Positions 25,200 through 36,460 are shown, counted from the first letter of the stretch. The stretch: 64,000 nucleotides of DNA from Trichobilharzia regenti (GCA_944472135.2 CALYDD020000398.1:62001-126000), one strand, 5' to 3'. Notes: a model not told the origin generated them from the sequence alone. A program made the numbers and translations.

Positions 25200-26925
25200 C
25201 TTCAAGTTTTACTTTTATTATTTCGATTATATTTACGGTCCTGTTGCTTCCTTGTTTTACTCTCATAATTGCAAGCACCAACTTATCTCCATGACTGCTG
25301 TAATCTTTGTATTTCCTCACCATATCATGTAAAGAGAACATTATATTCAATATTTTCCAACATGCTAGGATTTATATACCTCATCAACAATACTGTGTGA
25401 ATGAAGCCCAGAGCGATTCTCACTTGTATTGTTATTATTACCTTAGCTGTTATCATTATTATTATTATTATTTCCATTTTATAATCTGCATGTTTTCGAG
25501 ATTACCCCTATTGTAAATGTAGGAAATTTTCAGTGTGATTAATTTTTATTTATAATTTGAGGAAATTAGAGGGAATATTGTGATTTATGCTGTATCACAA
25601 GTACAGTAAATCATTATAATTATTCTTATGAACTTTAAATATCAATGTTGGGTGAAAAAGAGGGTGCAGAAGTCGGGCGCAGGAGTGCATTGTCATCTAT
25701 GAGCAGTCTGATGTATGTGGAGGTAAATACTGGAGGTGTGTTTGCATCACTCACAATAGCTGATAACCTACTATGAATGACTGAAACCTTTTTTAAGAAG
25801 AAGTTGTACCGCATGTAAGTCTTGCAATGCTCTATAGCAATTAGATTTTCATGATTTCTCAGATAGTCATAGATGACAAACGGAAATCTAGTTATTTGCC
25901 TTCAGGGGAGCAATAGAAAATTAGCTAGCTTGTAATAGGAAATAACGTCTAGCTCAAGACGTCTTTTCCATAGTCGTTCTATTTTCAGCCTGTCGCAACG
26001 CTCAGGGTATTCGAGACTACATTGTCAACCAAAAGGTTTCGAGGTAAATTCTCGTTGAACTCCGCTTAATTTAGGCTTGTTATTCTGTCACAGCCCACTA
26101 AGAATAAACAGGCAGCATTCTAAGACAGATGAGATACATATGTTTTATGATAAAACAAAAGTTTCAGAACAAAAGAAATTGCGAGTTATGCATCTCAGGA
26201 TACTTGGTCTTGTCCGTTCAGCATTAAAAGTTTGCTGAGAGAACGTGATATACGACTGAGTTGAGCCTGGCTAGTTTTCACCTATTTACTTCTACACTTA
26301 GGTCAAAAGTACTGCCGCTGATGCAAATCCAGCCGCATTTGTCAATGGCAAACTTCTGATAGTAATGAGCACACCATGTTGCGAGACTACTTATTCCAGA
26401 TGCAGTTTTGCTCGCCATATCCTTTAATTCATGACTCAGGCAGGATTGGATGAATTTGAGGACGTCACTATTTGTGATCTGCCTAGGGTGAAAAAACACC
26501 GAATCAACCTATCAATTATGCAGCAACGCATCTTCTTCAAATCATATACTTTGTCAAACGAAGTCCCGTTTCAACTTCTTTACAGCTGAATACAGGTAAA
26601 TATGGGACTTCTTGCAAGACTGATCAAAACCAGCACCCAAGAAAACGAATCACCCATCAACTAAATAAATATTTCTCTGAAAACAGTCTTGACAAAGTTT
26701 GCCACACGCTGAGAACTCGTGATATTGTTTCTTTCCCCTTTCACTTACGTATTCAAACAGCTCTGTCTCCAGAAGCGAGTGCGATGCATTGCAGTAACGC
26801 TTTTTTATGAACACTTCGCTTCCCCCGAAGGTAACCAACGATAGCACCTATCTGTGTGCTGATACTGATGTAGTGTGCTTTTCAGGCGCTGCTAGTAAGT
26901 TGCCACCATCTGACTAAGCACACAT
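25200..26925. other. LINE 3' region followed by a gene-free stretch
   Basis: To about 25,630 this is the LINE's 3' untranslated part, with an ATT-triplet run at 25,446-25,475. After that I recognise nothing firm. Two minus-strand frames (26,278-26,499 and 26,650-26,847) contain cysteine-rich patches (ACGKLCQDCF; DKCGWICIS) that could be remnants of a zinc-finger LINE ORF1, but pairing of the cysteines is incomplete. Confidence 0.45.
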
Positions 26926-26929
26926 CAAA

Positions 26930-27075
26930 GAATCCACCCCAGACGCCAATAACCTTGAGAAAAACGTCTTCAAATTTAAATACTACTTCACCGTCATTCC
27001 CGGCTTTATCTCATTCGGTTTCATCAATGCTCGCTCCCTACTCAACAGAATGTTTGACCTCACGACATGATCCTT
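26930..27075 (+). pseudogene. Scrap of a CR1-like endonuclease N-terminus
   Basis: Plus-strand translation gives GFINARSLLNRMFDL, the first conserved block (with the catalytic Asn) of CR1-type endonucleases. A short degraded continuation (SLICP, VITQT) follows at the place where TETWL is expected. The rest of the domain is absent, and sequence downstream of 27,080 shows no further LINE similarity. Confidence 0.65.
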
Positions 27076-27079
27076 GATT

Positions 27080-27987
27080 TGCCCATAGTGATTACTCAGA
27101 CACGTATTCAGAGGTGATAGAAACCATGGCAGGCAGAATAGGAGGATGTGTGTCCATGCACCAAGAACTTATGGGTGCAAAGAGGGTGGTATTCGGTGTT
27201 CATACATTGAGGTGGTGCCAGCTGTCATTGCTAATACGAATGATTCAGGAATCCGAAATAATACACTATTGGCTGATGGATGTAAGGGTGGTGATGTTTG
27301 GTGCAGTGTTTTTCACTGCGGCACAGGACTGCAATATACATATATATATATACATCAAAATGTTATTTGGTTTCGGGCTGTCATTTTCGTGGATAGAAAT
27401 TTAATATGGATGTTGTTTTGGTTGCAGAACTCTGGCAATTTTGAAGCCTGTGTACTCAGATGATGGAGTATGCCGAAAAGAGCACGAGAATAGTATCCCA
27501 TGGAAAAATCTCATTTCTATACAAGGGTTTACGTGCTATGGGTATTCATTGCGAGATAATCTGACTGCTTGTTCAAGACTGTTATGTCCGTTTATTCGGT
27601 TGGTGAATTTGTGTCTCTGCAGAACATAGTCACTGCAATCTATCGGGGAACAGAGTAAATGCCGGAAACCTTTGTCTCATGCTCCGCTTCATATGAAATC
27701 GAAATTGCGTAGCAAGCTATTATAGACAAATGAGTTCTGAGTTGTTGAAGCTTGGTATCGAGATATTGTCCTAAAGTTTTGATCCGACATTCCCAACATC
27801 CTTCCTACTCTCATGGATTTGAAATGAGAGAGCAGAAAAAATTGGTCTCCTAATGTTGTAAAACTAATTTCGCTGAATGCAGAATGAAATTATCAAGGAA
27901 CTTAATCCCAGGTTCCTACACATAATGAAGAATCTCCGAACTGATAATTACTATGTACGTTTCTCAACATAATATACACCAGGTAAG
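27080..27987. other. Gene-free stretch
   Basis: Overlapping short frames in all phases (27,114-27,404, 27,146-27,463, 27,441-27,629) show no family signature. A short TA run lies at 27,338-27,352. I see no repeat partner in the window. Confidence 0.4.
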
Positions 27988-29865
27988 GGTGTGAATCAAC
28001 ATGGTTGAACTAGGTAGTTGCTTAGATCATGATGCGTATGATAATAATGACTGAGGAGTACTAATAGTCGCTTTCGTCATATGGCCATAGGAGTCAGATT
28101 AATTGTACATGAGCAAGCGGAGAAATATTCAGGTGCCCAATCTGTCACGTTTTGTTGAAATGAGAGAAGTGAAGCTGTTGTGTTGAAAGCGATCCACAGT
28201 AAGAGATAATCAACGCACAAATACAACATGGAGTAAGAAAACAGAAGTTCGAATAAGCTAAATTCAAGTGAAACAGGTACAGAGGTACAACATGGAAAGC
28301 AATTATTCTAAAATTTTTATTAATTAATTCATTGAGGTTAAGTTACATGGGATGAAATTTCTACTGATACTACTTTTTTGTACTGAGTAGAGTGGAGCTG
28401 AACAGCGAAAATATTCGATAATCTGATATTTTGCTTTTCACATAATCCTTTTCTTTTGGAATTCGCTACTCAACTCAACCATTTCTAAAAGCTTTCTTTT
28501 ACAGTGTCTACGAGATAAATGAATTGGATGGAAAGTATCCATTCTTCTCTTCAGCTAATCGATGTTAAAGAATTGCCTGACAAATTTATCTAGTAATAGA
28601 ATCAGTGTAACTGGATTAACGAGTGAAATTGAACTAAATAACTCCATAAGAATAACATTTGACAAAAAAATGTGCGTATCCACGGCCGACGCACTCTGGT
28701 GCGATATAACATGCTGAAACTTCCATACTCCTACCAAAACTGCAGTATGCAATCAAGCCGTTATTAACAAGATAAAATAAAAAATATCCAGTTTGATTTA
28801 CATAGTCGACAAAAATCCGGATGTTATAATCAAATAAATATTGTGGAACACTACTATGCATTCCATGAAGTGAAATGGGGTATTAAGTCCTACTGAGGTC
28901 GTAAAATTTTAGAAAATCAACTGAACTTATTTGAAGTGTGTATCAGTGGGTTTGAACTTTCGTGCGCCCAGTATTTCCAATAAAATTGAGAAAAGTGAGA
29001 TGTGATTTTCCCATGGTGGTGTAATTCAGTAGCACTGACTAACGATGCGTGAAAGCTAAGCCCGAAGTAACGGGGTATTATATTGCAGTAGCGGTTCAGC
29101 ACACAAAGTGAATGAAAAACTGTTCAAGTTATCCAGGTTTTGAAGTCGGTGTGGTGTAAGGCAAGCATGTGTATTGAGTACAGTGTAATCATAAGATGAC
29201 GATGACAATGAAAGGATGTGCAGGTCCAACTATTTTGAAGACAAACACTGCTTATTGTTAACGCATGCCTGATCATGAATTAACACAAATCAGAGAACTA
29301 TTTGTAATAATAATAATAAATGCAATTTCAGAAATTTCAATTCAGAATGTGAGTCAGAGTTGTTGCGTCCTAGTTTGGAACTCTTCGAAAGTTTTCGACT
29401 GACAGGGTTTGAACCAAGAACATGTGAGTTAGATTCAATGGCCCATGAGTTCTAACTTCTTTTGATTTCCGATGTTTATTGCATCCATCGACCAAAGAGA
29501 TAGGTGATTCTTTTCCTAAACTCAGTGGTCCCATCTGGTTACAATTTCTCACTAGAACCCCAAGTGCCAGTCGCTGATGTTAACCCATTATCAAACACAT
29601 AATCAATCAAATCTCTGTAGACCAACACTTGGTAAGCATAGATATTAGGTAGTAGTATGAAGCGCAACACAAAACCAAATCTGAAAAATACTTCAACGCA
29701 AGATAGTTAAGATTGAATTATTCGAATCGCTGTCGCATCTCAATTCTCATATTCACCAACATGATGGTACGCCATCTACTTTGTTCATTTCAATATAAAT
29801 GTAATGCATCAAGGATAGAATTATCCATTCTTATCCACAAATATAAACATGAATGTATCGAAATA
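27988..29865. repeat. Direct segmental duplication, copy 1
   Basis: This matches 36,758-39,745 in the same orientation, with an initial offset of 8,770 bp. The first roughly 350 bp are about 99 percent identical. Beyond about 28,340 the identity falls visibly to a level typical of an old duplicate. Copy 2 carries a 1.24-kb LINE insertion at the point equivalent to about 28,640. Copy 1 instead has about 130 bp (28,640-28,770) without a partner. Well-conserved later blocks are 28,780-29,230 with 38,700-39,190 and 29,340-29,600 with 39,250-39,490. No host gene is recognised. Confidence 0.88.
29395..29465 (-). other. Possible tRNA-derived sequence
   Basis: On the minus strand there is a good B-box-like sequence, TTGGTTCAAACCC (29,410-29,422 region), preceded by a weak A-box-like stretch. 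The duplicate at 39,300-39,370 has the same sequence. There is no full cloverleaf by eye, so it is either a tRNA-derived short element remnant or chance. Confidence 0.3.
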
Positions 29866-30389
29866 AAACTTCAAACATGCAAAATATAGCAACTTTTCCA
29901 TGCTGGACTAACGTTTCGTCTCTTATTTCGGAATCACTCCACGAATATGAGATGACTGAGATACCCCAACAAAGTGGGGTTTCACCTCATTCTCATATAA
30001 ATCAGGTGGTGAAATCCTAGTCGTTTCAAACGATGTGAAGAATTATGGAAAGTGAGCAAATGGTCAAAAAAGAGAATTCAACGGAGGGAAATTCCCCTTG
30101 AACACATTTGTTGATCAAATGAATAAATAAGAGGAGTGAAAAGCTCACAGGTACTAACTCTCACAGGCTGACTTTGTGACTTTCTACCACTAACTAACAT
30201 CTGTAATTGTATATATTGATGAATTTACATGTTCAAGTTGGCTGAAGTCAGTGAGTCTATGATTTTGGTATCATTTTGGTTAACTGTATCTGAATGTGAT
30301 AGTACTAATACTAAGGTTTTTTATTATTGTTGTAACTTGTTTCTCTCCCTGTTGTGAATTTTTTTTCTTTTTCCTGATGTTGCTCTGAT
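29866..30389. other. Gene-free stretch
   Basis: AT-rich DNA with no recognised coding or repeat feature. It has a T-rich run at 30,360-30,372 just before the RTE remnant. Confidence 0.4.
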
Positions 30390-30770
30390 TCATTTATTCC
30401 TTGGTGTCCCAGTGGTTTTCAACCCTGAGCACTTCCCTTGTGTTGAGTCTTATCTCGGCTTTGTCGTTTATGTCTCCAGCGAAGATGTCCTTTATATCCT
30501 GGTTTTTGAGTATTGAACATGTCTTGTGGTCTCTCTGCAGCTCCTGTTTCTCTGAAATCTTTCAGTTTGATTTGAAACGTCCGATGTACGAGATAGAGGT
30601 CCTAGCAAACGTCTTCACCTCTTCTAACGTTTGTGTCCAGTATCCCTCGCCCCCAATTCATTGAGATTGAGATGAAGTAAACTTGGTCTTTGGTTCGTCC
30701 ATCTGGTGACACGCATGTAGCCTTGTCAATATCTTTGTCTTTATATACGCTGCCAACAAATTATTAATGG
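30390..30770 (-). pseudogene. RTE-type (SR2-like) endonuclease fragment
   Basis: The minus-strand translation from 30,770 reads in one frame through DKATCVSPDGRTKDQVYF and then NVRRGEDVC, a stop, and DLYLVHRTFQIKLKDF. RTE-clade LINEs have a matching block at the endonuclease end (ATWVSPDG, then Q(I/V)DHI, RGADV, SDHHLV). Here the Ser-Asp-His of the last catalytic block has become stop-Asp-Leu, so it is dead. The fragment ends abruptly near 30,770 beside the 614-bp inverted repeat arm. The plus-strand frame 30,401-30,664 is a shadow. Confidence 0.8.
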
Positions 30771-30782
30771 ACATTTTCGAGT

Positions 30783-31396
30783 AATTGCTTTCCATGTTGT
30801 ACCTCTGTACCTGTTTCACTTGAATTTAGCTTATTCGAACTTCTGTTTTCTTACTCCATGTTGTATTTGTGCGTTGATTATCTCTTACTGTGGATCGCTT
30901 TCAACACAACAGCTTCACTTCTCTCATTTCAACAAAACGTGACAGATTGGGCACCTGAATATTTCTCCACTTGCTCATGTACAATTAATCTGACTCCAAT
31001 GGCCATATGACGAAAGCGACTATTAGTACTCCTCAGTCATTATTATCATACGCACCATGATCTAAGCAACTACCTAGTTCAACCACGTTGATTCACACCA
31101 ATAACTTGTGTCTGTTTTATTCACCACCGCAACGCTGAAAACATCACCACATCTATGACACCAGGCTGTTCTCAAACTCATCCGATAGACAAGACGTTTA
31201 CATTCACAAATGCACGCCAATGTTAGGCACCCATTCTGAATAAGTTCGGCTTATTTTGTAGCGATAAACAAATCCCAATCGTTATATGCCTACAGATTTC
31301 ATCATTCAGAATTGGCCGCTTGAGTTTACTAGTTCAGCTGAAGGTGAGCACTCAGTGAAGAAATTGTGATCGAGCTAGATATATTTCTCAGATCCA
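30783..31396. repeat. 614-bp inverted repeat, left arm
   Basis: The reverse complement aligns without gaps to 36,461-37,074 (coordinate sum constant at 67,857 at both ends). Only a few mismatches are seen, at the outer edge such as 31,389. Its first 317 bp (30,783-31,099) are also shared with 27,988-28,304. The flanks of the two arms are unrelated on both sides. It contains no meaningful open frame. Confidence 0.92.
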
Positions 31397-32205
31397 TAGG
31401 TTTTTCATACTTATTCATTCTGGTAGGGCATTTGGTCTTCCGTATGGAGCCAGTGAAGACAAGATACCGTTATAGAGTCCTCAATTCATACTGAAAACCG
31501 AATAGCCAGAAACGAACAGCCACAAGTAACACAAACAACCGCTCAACTTTCAACCTACAGTCCAACGTATTTGCAGAAGAAATTGTTCATGGAATAGATT
31601 TACTCTGACTAGATCACTGAGTCACGTCACATGCTATTCAGGCACTCCAATCTGAACCGAATCGGAAACGATGAGTTTGGCGTCACATTTGAGGTGTTAT
31701 GGAGGCTATTAGCGTCAGGTTGAGATGAATGTATACGGCAAATCATAGCAATCGTTGTAGAAGAGTGCAAAGAAAGCCGCAAAATCGGAATGTGCTACTG
31801 AATACCTAAAGATGGAAACTAACCCATGCAAAATTTCTGAGATTAGCCACCTTTTATTCTTCATTGAACTCCTGAATCATATAGGCAGGTGCATTTTCCA
31901 TTCAAACTTATATCATAGACATTTCCGAAAACTGCTACATACAACGTCGTTAGAAGTTAATAGAAACTTCAATTATTTCATTAGCAAAGGTACTGGCAGA
32001 ATCAGCCGAAATAATCTGCAACATATTCCAATACTAAACTTCCCAAACGAATGATTGCATAACTTGTGTTTCCTGTGATTAATATTCAACTCCATAAAAA
32101 CGTCATTCTAAAGTGTTTGAAAAAGTATAATCATACTTCTTTATTATTGAATTGAATTCTTGATTTTCCTATCGATTGATTGGACTGAATTGCTCGGTCT
32201 CAAGT
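31397..32205. other. Gene-free stretch
   Basis: Only unassigned short frames are present, the longest at 31,812-32,054 on the plus strand (80 codons). It has no recognisable family signature. Confidence 0.4.
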
Positions 32206-32209
32206 TGAT

Positions 32210-32440
32210 ATGTCGGCTTCTTGTGTAGATGCTTTGACGATGTCTGGGGATTGGATTTGTATACAATTGGTGGATGGTGGCTGGCAGTGGAATCCAGGAT
32301 GGGCATTGGGTTCGAGTCTCGGTGGGAACATCATCACTCACTGAGAAATGCAGGTACATCCAGCTGACGAGTCCCAATTAGGACGAAATGCGCATCCTGG
32401 ATTCCACTGCTAGCCACCATCCACCAATTTTATACTTCTT
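32210..32440 (+). mobile_element. Smalpha-type short repeat with hammerhead ribozyme
   Basis: A short non-autonomous element with an internal RNA polymerase III-like promoter: an A-box-like TGGCTGGCAGTGG at about 32,278-32,290 and a B-box-like GGGTTCGAGTCTC at 32,308-32,320. A complete hammerhead motif follows at 32,356-32,404, and the element ends near CCACCATCCACC (about 32,432). This order matches the Smalpha family of Schistosoma mansoni, whose transcripts self-cleave. The minus-strand frame 32,144-32,377 is incidental. Partial or decayed relatives lie at 12,311-12,475 and 49,785-49,870. Confidence 0.88.
32356..32404 (+). ncRNA. Type I hammerhead self-cleaving ribozyme
   Basis: All core parts are present. 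Helix I pairs ATCCAG (32,358-32,363) with CTGGAT (32,397-32,402), six base pairs. The catalytic box is CTGACGA (32,364-32,370), fitting CUGANGA. Stem II is GTCC/GGAC closing a CAATTA loop (32,371-32,384). The conserved GAAA is at 32,385-32,388. The short helix III region leads to ATC (32,394-32,396), after which cleavage would occur. Nothing in the core looks mutated, so the RNA should be able to cleave itself if transcribed. Confidence 0.9.
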
Positions 32441-34445
32441 TATTGTTACATACATTGTTGTTGAGTTCACTGTCTTCAATTATTGATGTCACAATGAATC
32501 ATAACGTTATACATGACTAAGTCACCAGATACGTGTATGACAACAAACAGGAGAAACGCTTTCCTCAATCTCTACGAAGTACATTTTTGTCACTTCATTG
32601 ACATTCAAACTCTCAACACCAATTCATTTATTCAAGATATTCTTCTAACTTACTCTGTGATTTATCAACCACTTGAGTTGTTCATCTTTGGAAATCATGT
32701 AAATTCATGAAAAATACCCATTCCGACATGGAGGTAAGAACAGACAGTTCAGCAAAGTGTCTTTTCTCGTTGAATTCATCCACTTAGTTGTACAGTTGAC
32801 AGTAAATGCAACTATTTTTTGTATACATGTGCGTGTGTGTTCGTATTCACTCTAATGAACGTAGAAGAAGAAGAAAGTTTCGATTTGAGATGTGTTCATT
32901 TCATCATAAATCTTAGAAATCAGTGACGAATTATCCAATTGTAACAGAGATAACCTAGTATGGAATTTACTTTGATAATTGTCCCCATGTTGTTTCATGA
33001 CCCTTCACTAATTCCCGAGTGCTTTTATGTGACATCTTGGATGCGTAACAGTGAAGTATTCCAAACGTGTTCTAAGCAGCTTTTCAGTAACCGTTATTTT
33101 CAACGGCCGTCTTATTCGAATCAGTCTAAAGTAAAACTTGATACAGGTACAATTTTGGAAAGTTAACTGTAGAAAGCATCACTCAACCTTTTTAGTCTAA
33201 AGCTTGCATTCTTCACACCTCCAGTCTAGTTACAGTGGCACTATTCATCAGTGTTTTGAAATATTCTGATGATATCATCATTTCTCGAAACGAATTTTAT
33301 TCTTGTGCTAGGTGGAGCTGACTGAAAATACACACATACGAGATTATATTGCACACCATTGCGATTTAAAAGGCGAGTATGAGTGAGCTCACCGAAATGA
33401 CACTCCTCTTTGAACTGTTTGTTCTAATTTTTGATTATATTTAATTTTCTCCAGTTTGTACTGTGCACAGTGAGCTATTCTCAGTGTCACTAATACAACA
33501 CACCTCATCAGAAATACAAATAAGAATACACCTCGTCGGAATAAAATTGTTGAAGAGAAACGCTGAACAAAACTGTTTTCTCCCTTGAAGTCTAAATTAC
33601 CGACATTTCTAATTACTCATTCAAATATTTCACGCAAGCTTGATTTGTTTAAGTCTTCTGCCAGTTGCACAACTTAAATGCACTTGAAGTAGCATGTGCT
33701 GTTTTATACAAACGGCGGATAGAAGTGAACATTTAAATGCAGGCAAACATCTATGTGAAATACTGTATTGGTTTCACACAGATATTATTCCTAAAATATC
33801 TTCATGATTGCATGAAGATTAGTCGTAGAATAGAATATCACTTCTGTACAAAACATAGTAATAGTGATCTCAGTAACTATTCAATATAAATAATAGTAAG
33901 GAGTCAAATTATCTTATACGTGGTTGCAGAAATATGTTCCGAAGGAATACGTATTCATCAAATGTAGACTTCATCGATCTCAGCGTTGACTAGTGCCCAC
34001 TTGAATGAAAATTATTCCTCATCATTTAAACTTCCACTTCCCATCTAAATCTCATTTATAACCTGAATACGTCAACATCACACACTGAATGATGCAAATT
34101 CAGGTATGTGAATTGGCCAGTGAATAGATGCAATCATTGACTTGAAAGTTTCGTGCTTCTTGAAGACAGTGAATTGGTTGAACCAAGGAAAAAAAACAAC
34201 AGTACTCAACTAATGCGACTGATTCACTCAGTAGTCTGTCTACAATACATCACAATTATGATTTGCCCTCTGTTGAATAGACAATGCAATGTCGACTCAT
34301 GTATGAAGATACTGATTTATGTAAAAGTAAAGCGATGTTCTATCTTTCAACTGAGTGTCTGTAGTTGCTGCGTCTCCGCCTTGTCAGATACTCAACTGCT
34401 CTCATATAATAAAACCCTGATGTGTGTCTTGGACGTAATAAATAT
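32441..34445. other. Gene-free stretch
   Basis: No gene or mobile element is recognised. The frames at 32,513-32,710 and 32,960-33,166 on the plus strand are short and unassigned. The block lies inside the spacer of the 614-bp inverted repeat. Confidence 0.4.
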
Positions 34446-34705
34446 TCATAATGTAATAATAATAATAATAATAGTCACTTTGTTCCAAACTATAATAACT
34501 ATACAGAATGGAATATTTGGCGTTTCCATACATACTGCGACGGTTTACCTCATTGAACAAATATGTACATAAACAAAATTTAAGACAGGAATAATAATGA
34601 TAATAATAATAATGAAACCACTGTAAACAGAATGTTGGTGGAAACATGATGAAGTTAGGATAGCTCGTAAGAGATATCATACATGCAATAATAATAATAA
34701 TTTTA
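34446..34705. repeat. AAT-triplet microsatellites
   Basis: Three imperfect AAT/ATA runs at about 34,455-34,473, 34,590-34,613 and 34,687-34,703. The last one directly abuts the 3' end of the minus-strand Penelope-like copy at 34,711 and could be its tail or target site. The overlapping frames 34,153-34,572 and 34,402-34,710 are partly encoded by these triplets and are not convincing genes. Confidence 0.8.
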
Positions 34706-34710
34706 TACAT

Positions 34711-35745
34711 ATGGTTCGCTTGATAAATTTGGATGGAGAAAGAAAGACTAGATTTGCAGTATAAAATGATATCATTCTATTTCACAGGTTCTCATCAGCT
34801 GCGAACTGCCTGAAAATACAATGGTTATAAATAATTACATTTCATACTTCATTTTTTAAGGGCAATATAGAAAACATTATAAGTTGAACGCATCATCAAT
34901 TAATATACTGCCAAACTATGAGAAAGAAATAAAGGGGGATGAGAGAAGAGTGAAAACAGAACAAATCTAGTAAACAGTGTCAACATAGCAACTCAAGAAG
35001 GTCAAGGTTCTTCAATTTGAAAACTTGCTTAGTGAGCTGAGCTCACTAGTGTGTATGACCAATCAGTGTAATGAAAGTGATATGGTTACCAAGGGAGTGA
35101 GAGATTGACCACAATCTCTTTCTGTATGCGTTAGTTTGGTCTGTGACGTTTGATTGCTATTGCTTCAGCAAATCGTAGTAGATTCGCTGTCCTTTGTATG
35201 TTTAATATTTTGAAGGATTTAGAAGTCTCGACAAAATTACCCGTATCCACAAGGTGTCTGGTAATTGAACTTTGTAAATATCTGCTTGCTTTTAGGCATA
35301 AGTTTCTTGGAATATACTCTAAAACCGGATAGAAGGCCTTCTTTCTGTCCTTCCAATGTACTTGCTGCCGCAGGTACACGTAAATTAAAGATTGTTATGT
35401 ATTGGTCGGGGAGGGTACATCAGCAGGGTACTTATCCAGGTTTGATTGCCTTATAGAGCATGTAGTAATGTATAGTTTCACCGGATTGGCTTCAGGAAAG
35501 CATCTCTTTATTGCTCCCTTCATCTTCTTTTCGATCATTTGCGATACTGTTTTCCCGTAGTATGGGAGGTAAATGAACACTTTCTTCATTGCAACGGTTG
35601 TATGCTTCGCTTTCTCATCTCTTTTTTTGCTGTACTTTAGGACAAATCCTTTTGGATACCTTTTTTCCTTAATGCACTTTTCAACAAAGCCTAATTCTTC
35701 TACTACTTTGTTAGGGGAACATACAGTGTCTTTACTAATCCCTGC
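34711..35745 (-). mobile_element. Penelope-like element, 3' half
   Basis: The minus strand reads from about 35,745 through the end of the reverse transcriptase/linker region into a GIY-YIG endonuclease domain that ends at 35,131. A 3' untranslated part follows to 34,711, and its sequence is shared with 22,610-23,085. It is truncated at its 5' side near 35,745. Penelope-like elements mobilise with a reverse transcriptase fused to a GIY-YIG nuclease. The other end of such an element (the reverse transcriptase start) is found at 62.5 kb. Confidence 0.85.
35131..35745 (-). pseudogene. Penelope-like polyprotein C-terminus with GIY-YIG endonuclease
   Basis: One frame carries FIYLPYYGKT (about 35,555-35,585) and CFPEANPVKLYITT. 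A second frame gives FTCTCGSKYIGRTERR (about 35,337-35,385), holding the Cys pair and the GIY-YIG-type YIGRT core, then hits a stop. The remainder, including HLVDTGNF and the end LLRFAEAIAIKRHRPN, is readable in the frame that closes at 35,131. So two frame breaks and a stop disrupt an otherwise clear family match. The apparent 82-codon frame (35,379-35,131) begins in a shadow phase. Confidence 0.85.
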
Positions 35746-36460
35746 TCATAGCTCATAGGACAGAATTTTACATTTTGACATTTTATACTGCAAATCTGTC
35801 CTTTTTTCTCTAGAGAAATAATATTAATCTTCGCTTTTACTTTGCATTTCTCTGACGGATTTAAAAACTTTATGAATGCTTCTCTGATATCTGATGATGA
35901 TGATGATGGTATGGCAGAACGTTCCCATTCATCAGCTGTACGAACTTAAATTCTTAGGAAGTTCTTTCTGGTTTCACGTGAAAAGATACAAGACGAAATA
36001 TGACAATAAGTAGGGAGGATGTTCAGTGTCGAACAAGAAAAGTAGACCACCGCAGATGCTGTCAAAACAAACGCGTAATTGTGTGCCCTTCGTAAATGGA
36101 GACTCTGTCCATATTCGCATTGTCATTTTGAATGATGAGATTTATTTGTATTCAGTAGTCCTATTAGCTCTGTAGAGGTAACTCTTTTAATATATAAACT
36201 CCAATCAATTCAGGTGAATTACTTTGCAGATATTAATGATGAGATGACTGTCTGCATACTTGATGGGTGGTGAATTCATCAAATCTCCATTATCTCGGTA
36301 GAAGAATAAACAAGAATTTAAGTACGATGAACATGAAATCAGTGTGGCCTAAGGTATCGACTTCCTTAAGTGTGCAATAATCTTCAGTGATATACACTTC
36401 GCAATAGTATCTACGCAGGACTGTTTTCACCTTTGAATTCACGAGTATTCCATCTCATTG
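35746..36460. other. Gene-free stretch
   Basis: No recognised gene. A GAT-triplet run lies at 35,894-35,908. It contains no visible continuation of the Penelope-like element. Confidence 0.4.

Larger units (their letters stand above)
22060..25630 (+). mobile_element. CR1-like non-LTR retrotransposon with a nested insertion
   Basis: A LINE on the plus strand carries an endonuclease (22,068-22,610, completed at 23,100-23,150), linker, reverse transcriptase (about 23,450-24,720) and C-terminal region (to 25,171). A 3' region follows, ending near 25,630. Its 3' region resembles that of the truncated relative at 37.4 kb, including the shared GCTGTATCA block. The coding part is damaged in few places: a stop in the endonuclease, the nested insert, one frameshift near 23,813 and one stop at 24,716-24,718. 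I see no ORF1 upstream, so it is probably 5'-truncated. Confidence 0.9.

Noticed and set aside
30401..30664. 87-codon plus-strand frame
   Set aside because: The minus strand of the same bases reads clearly as RTE endonuclease, so the plus frame is a shadow.
34153..34710. Overlapping frames of 139 and 102 codons on opposite strands
   Set aside because: Large parts are coded by AAT-triplet runs (Ile or Tyr repeats), and no domain is visible.
35131..35379. 82-codon minus-strand frame taken as a complete small protein
   Set aside because: Its start lies in the wrong phase over the GIY-YIG core. Only its later part is the true Penelope frame.
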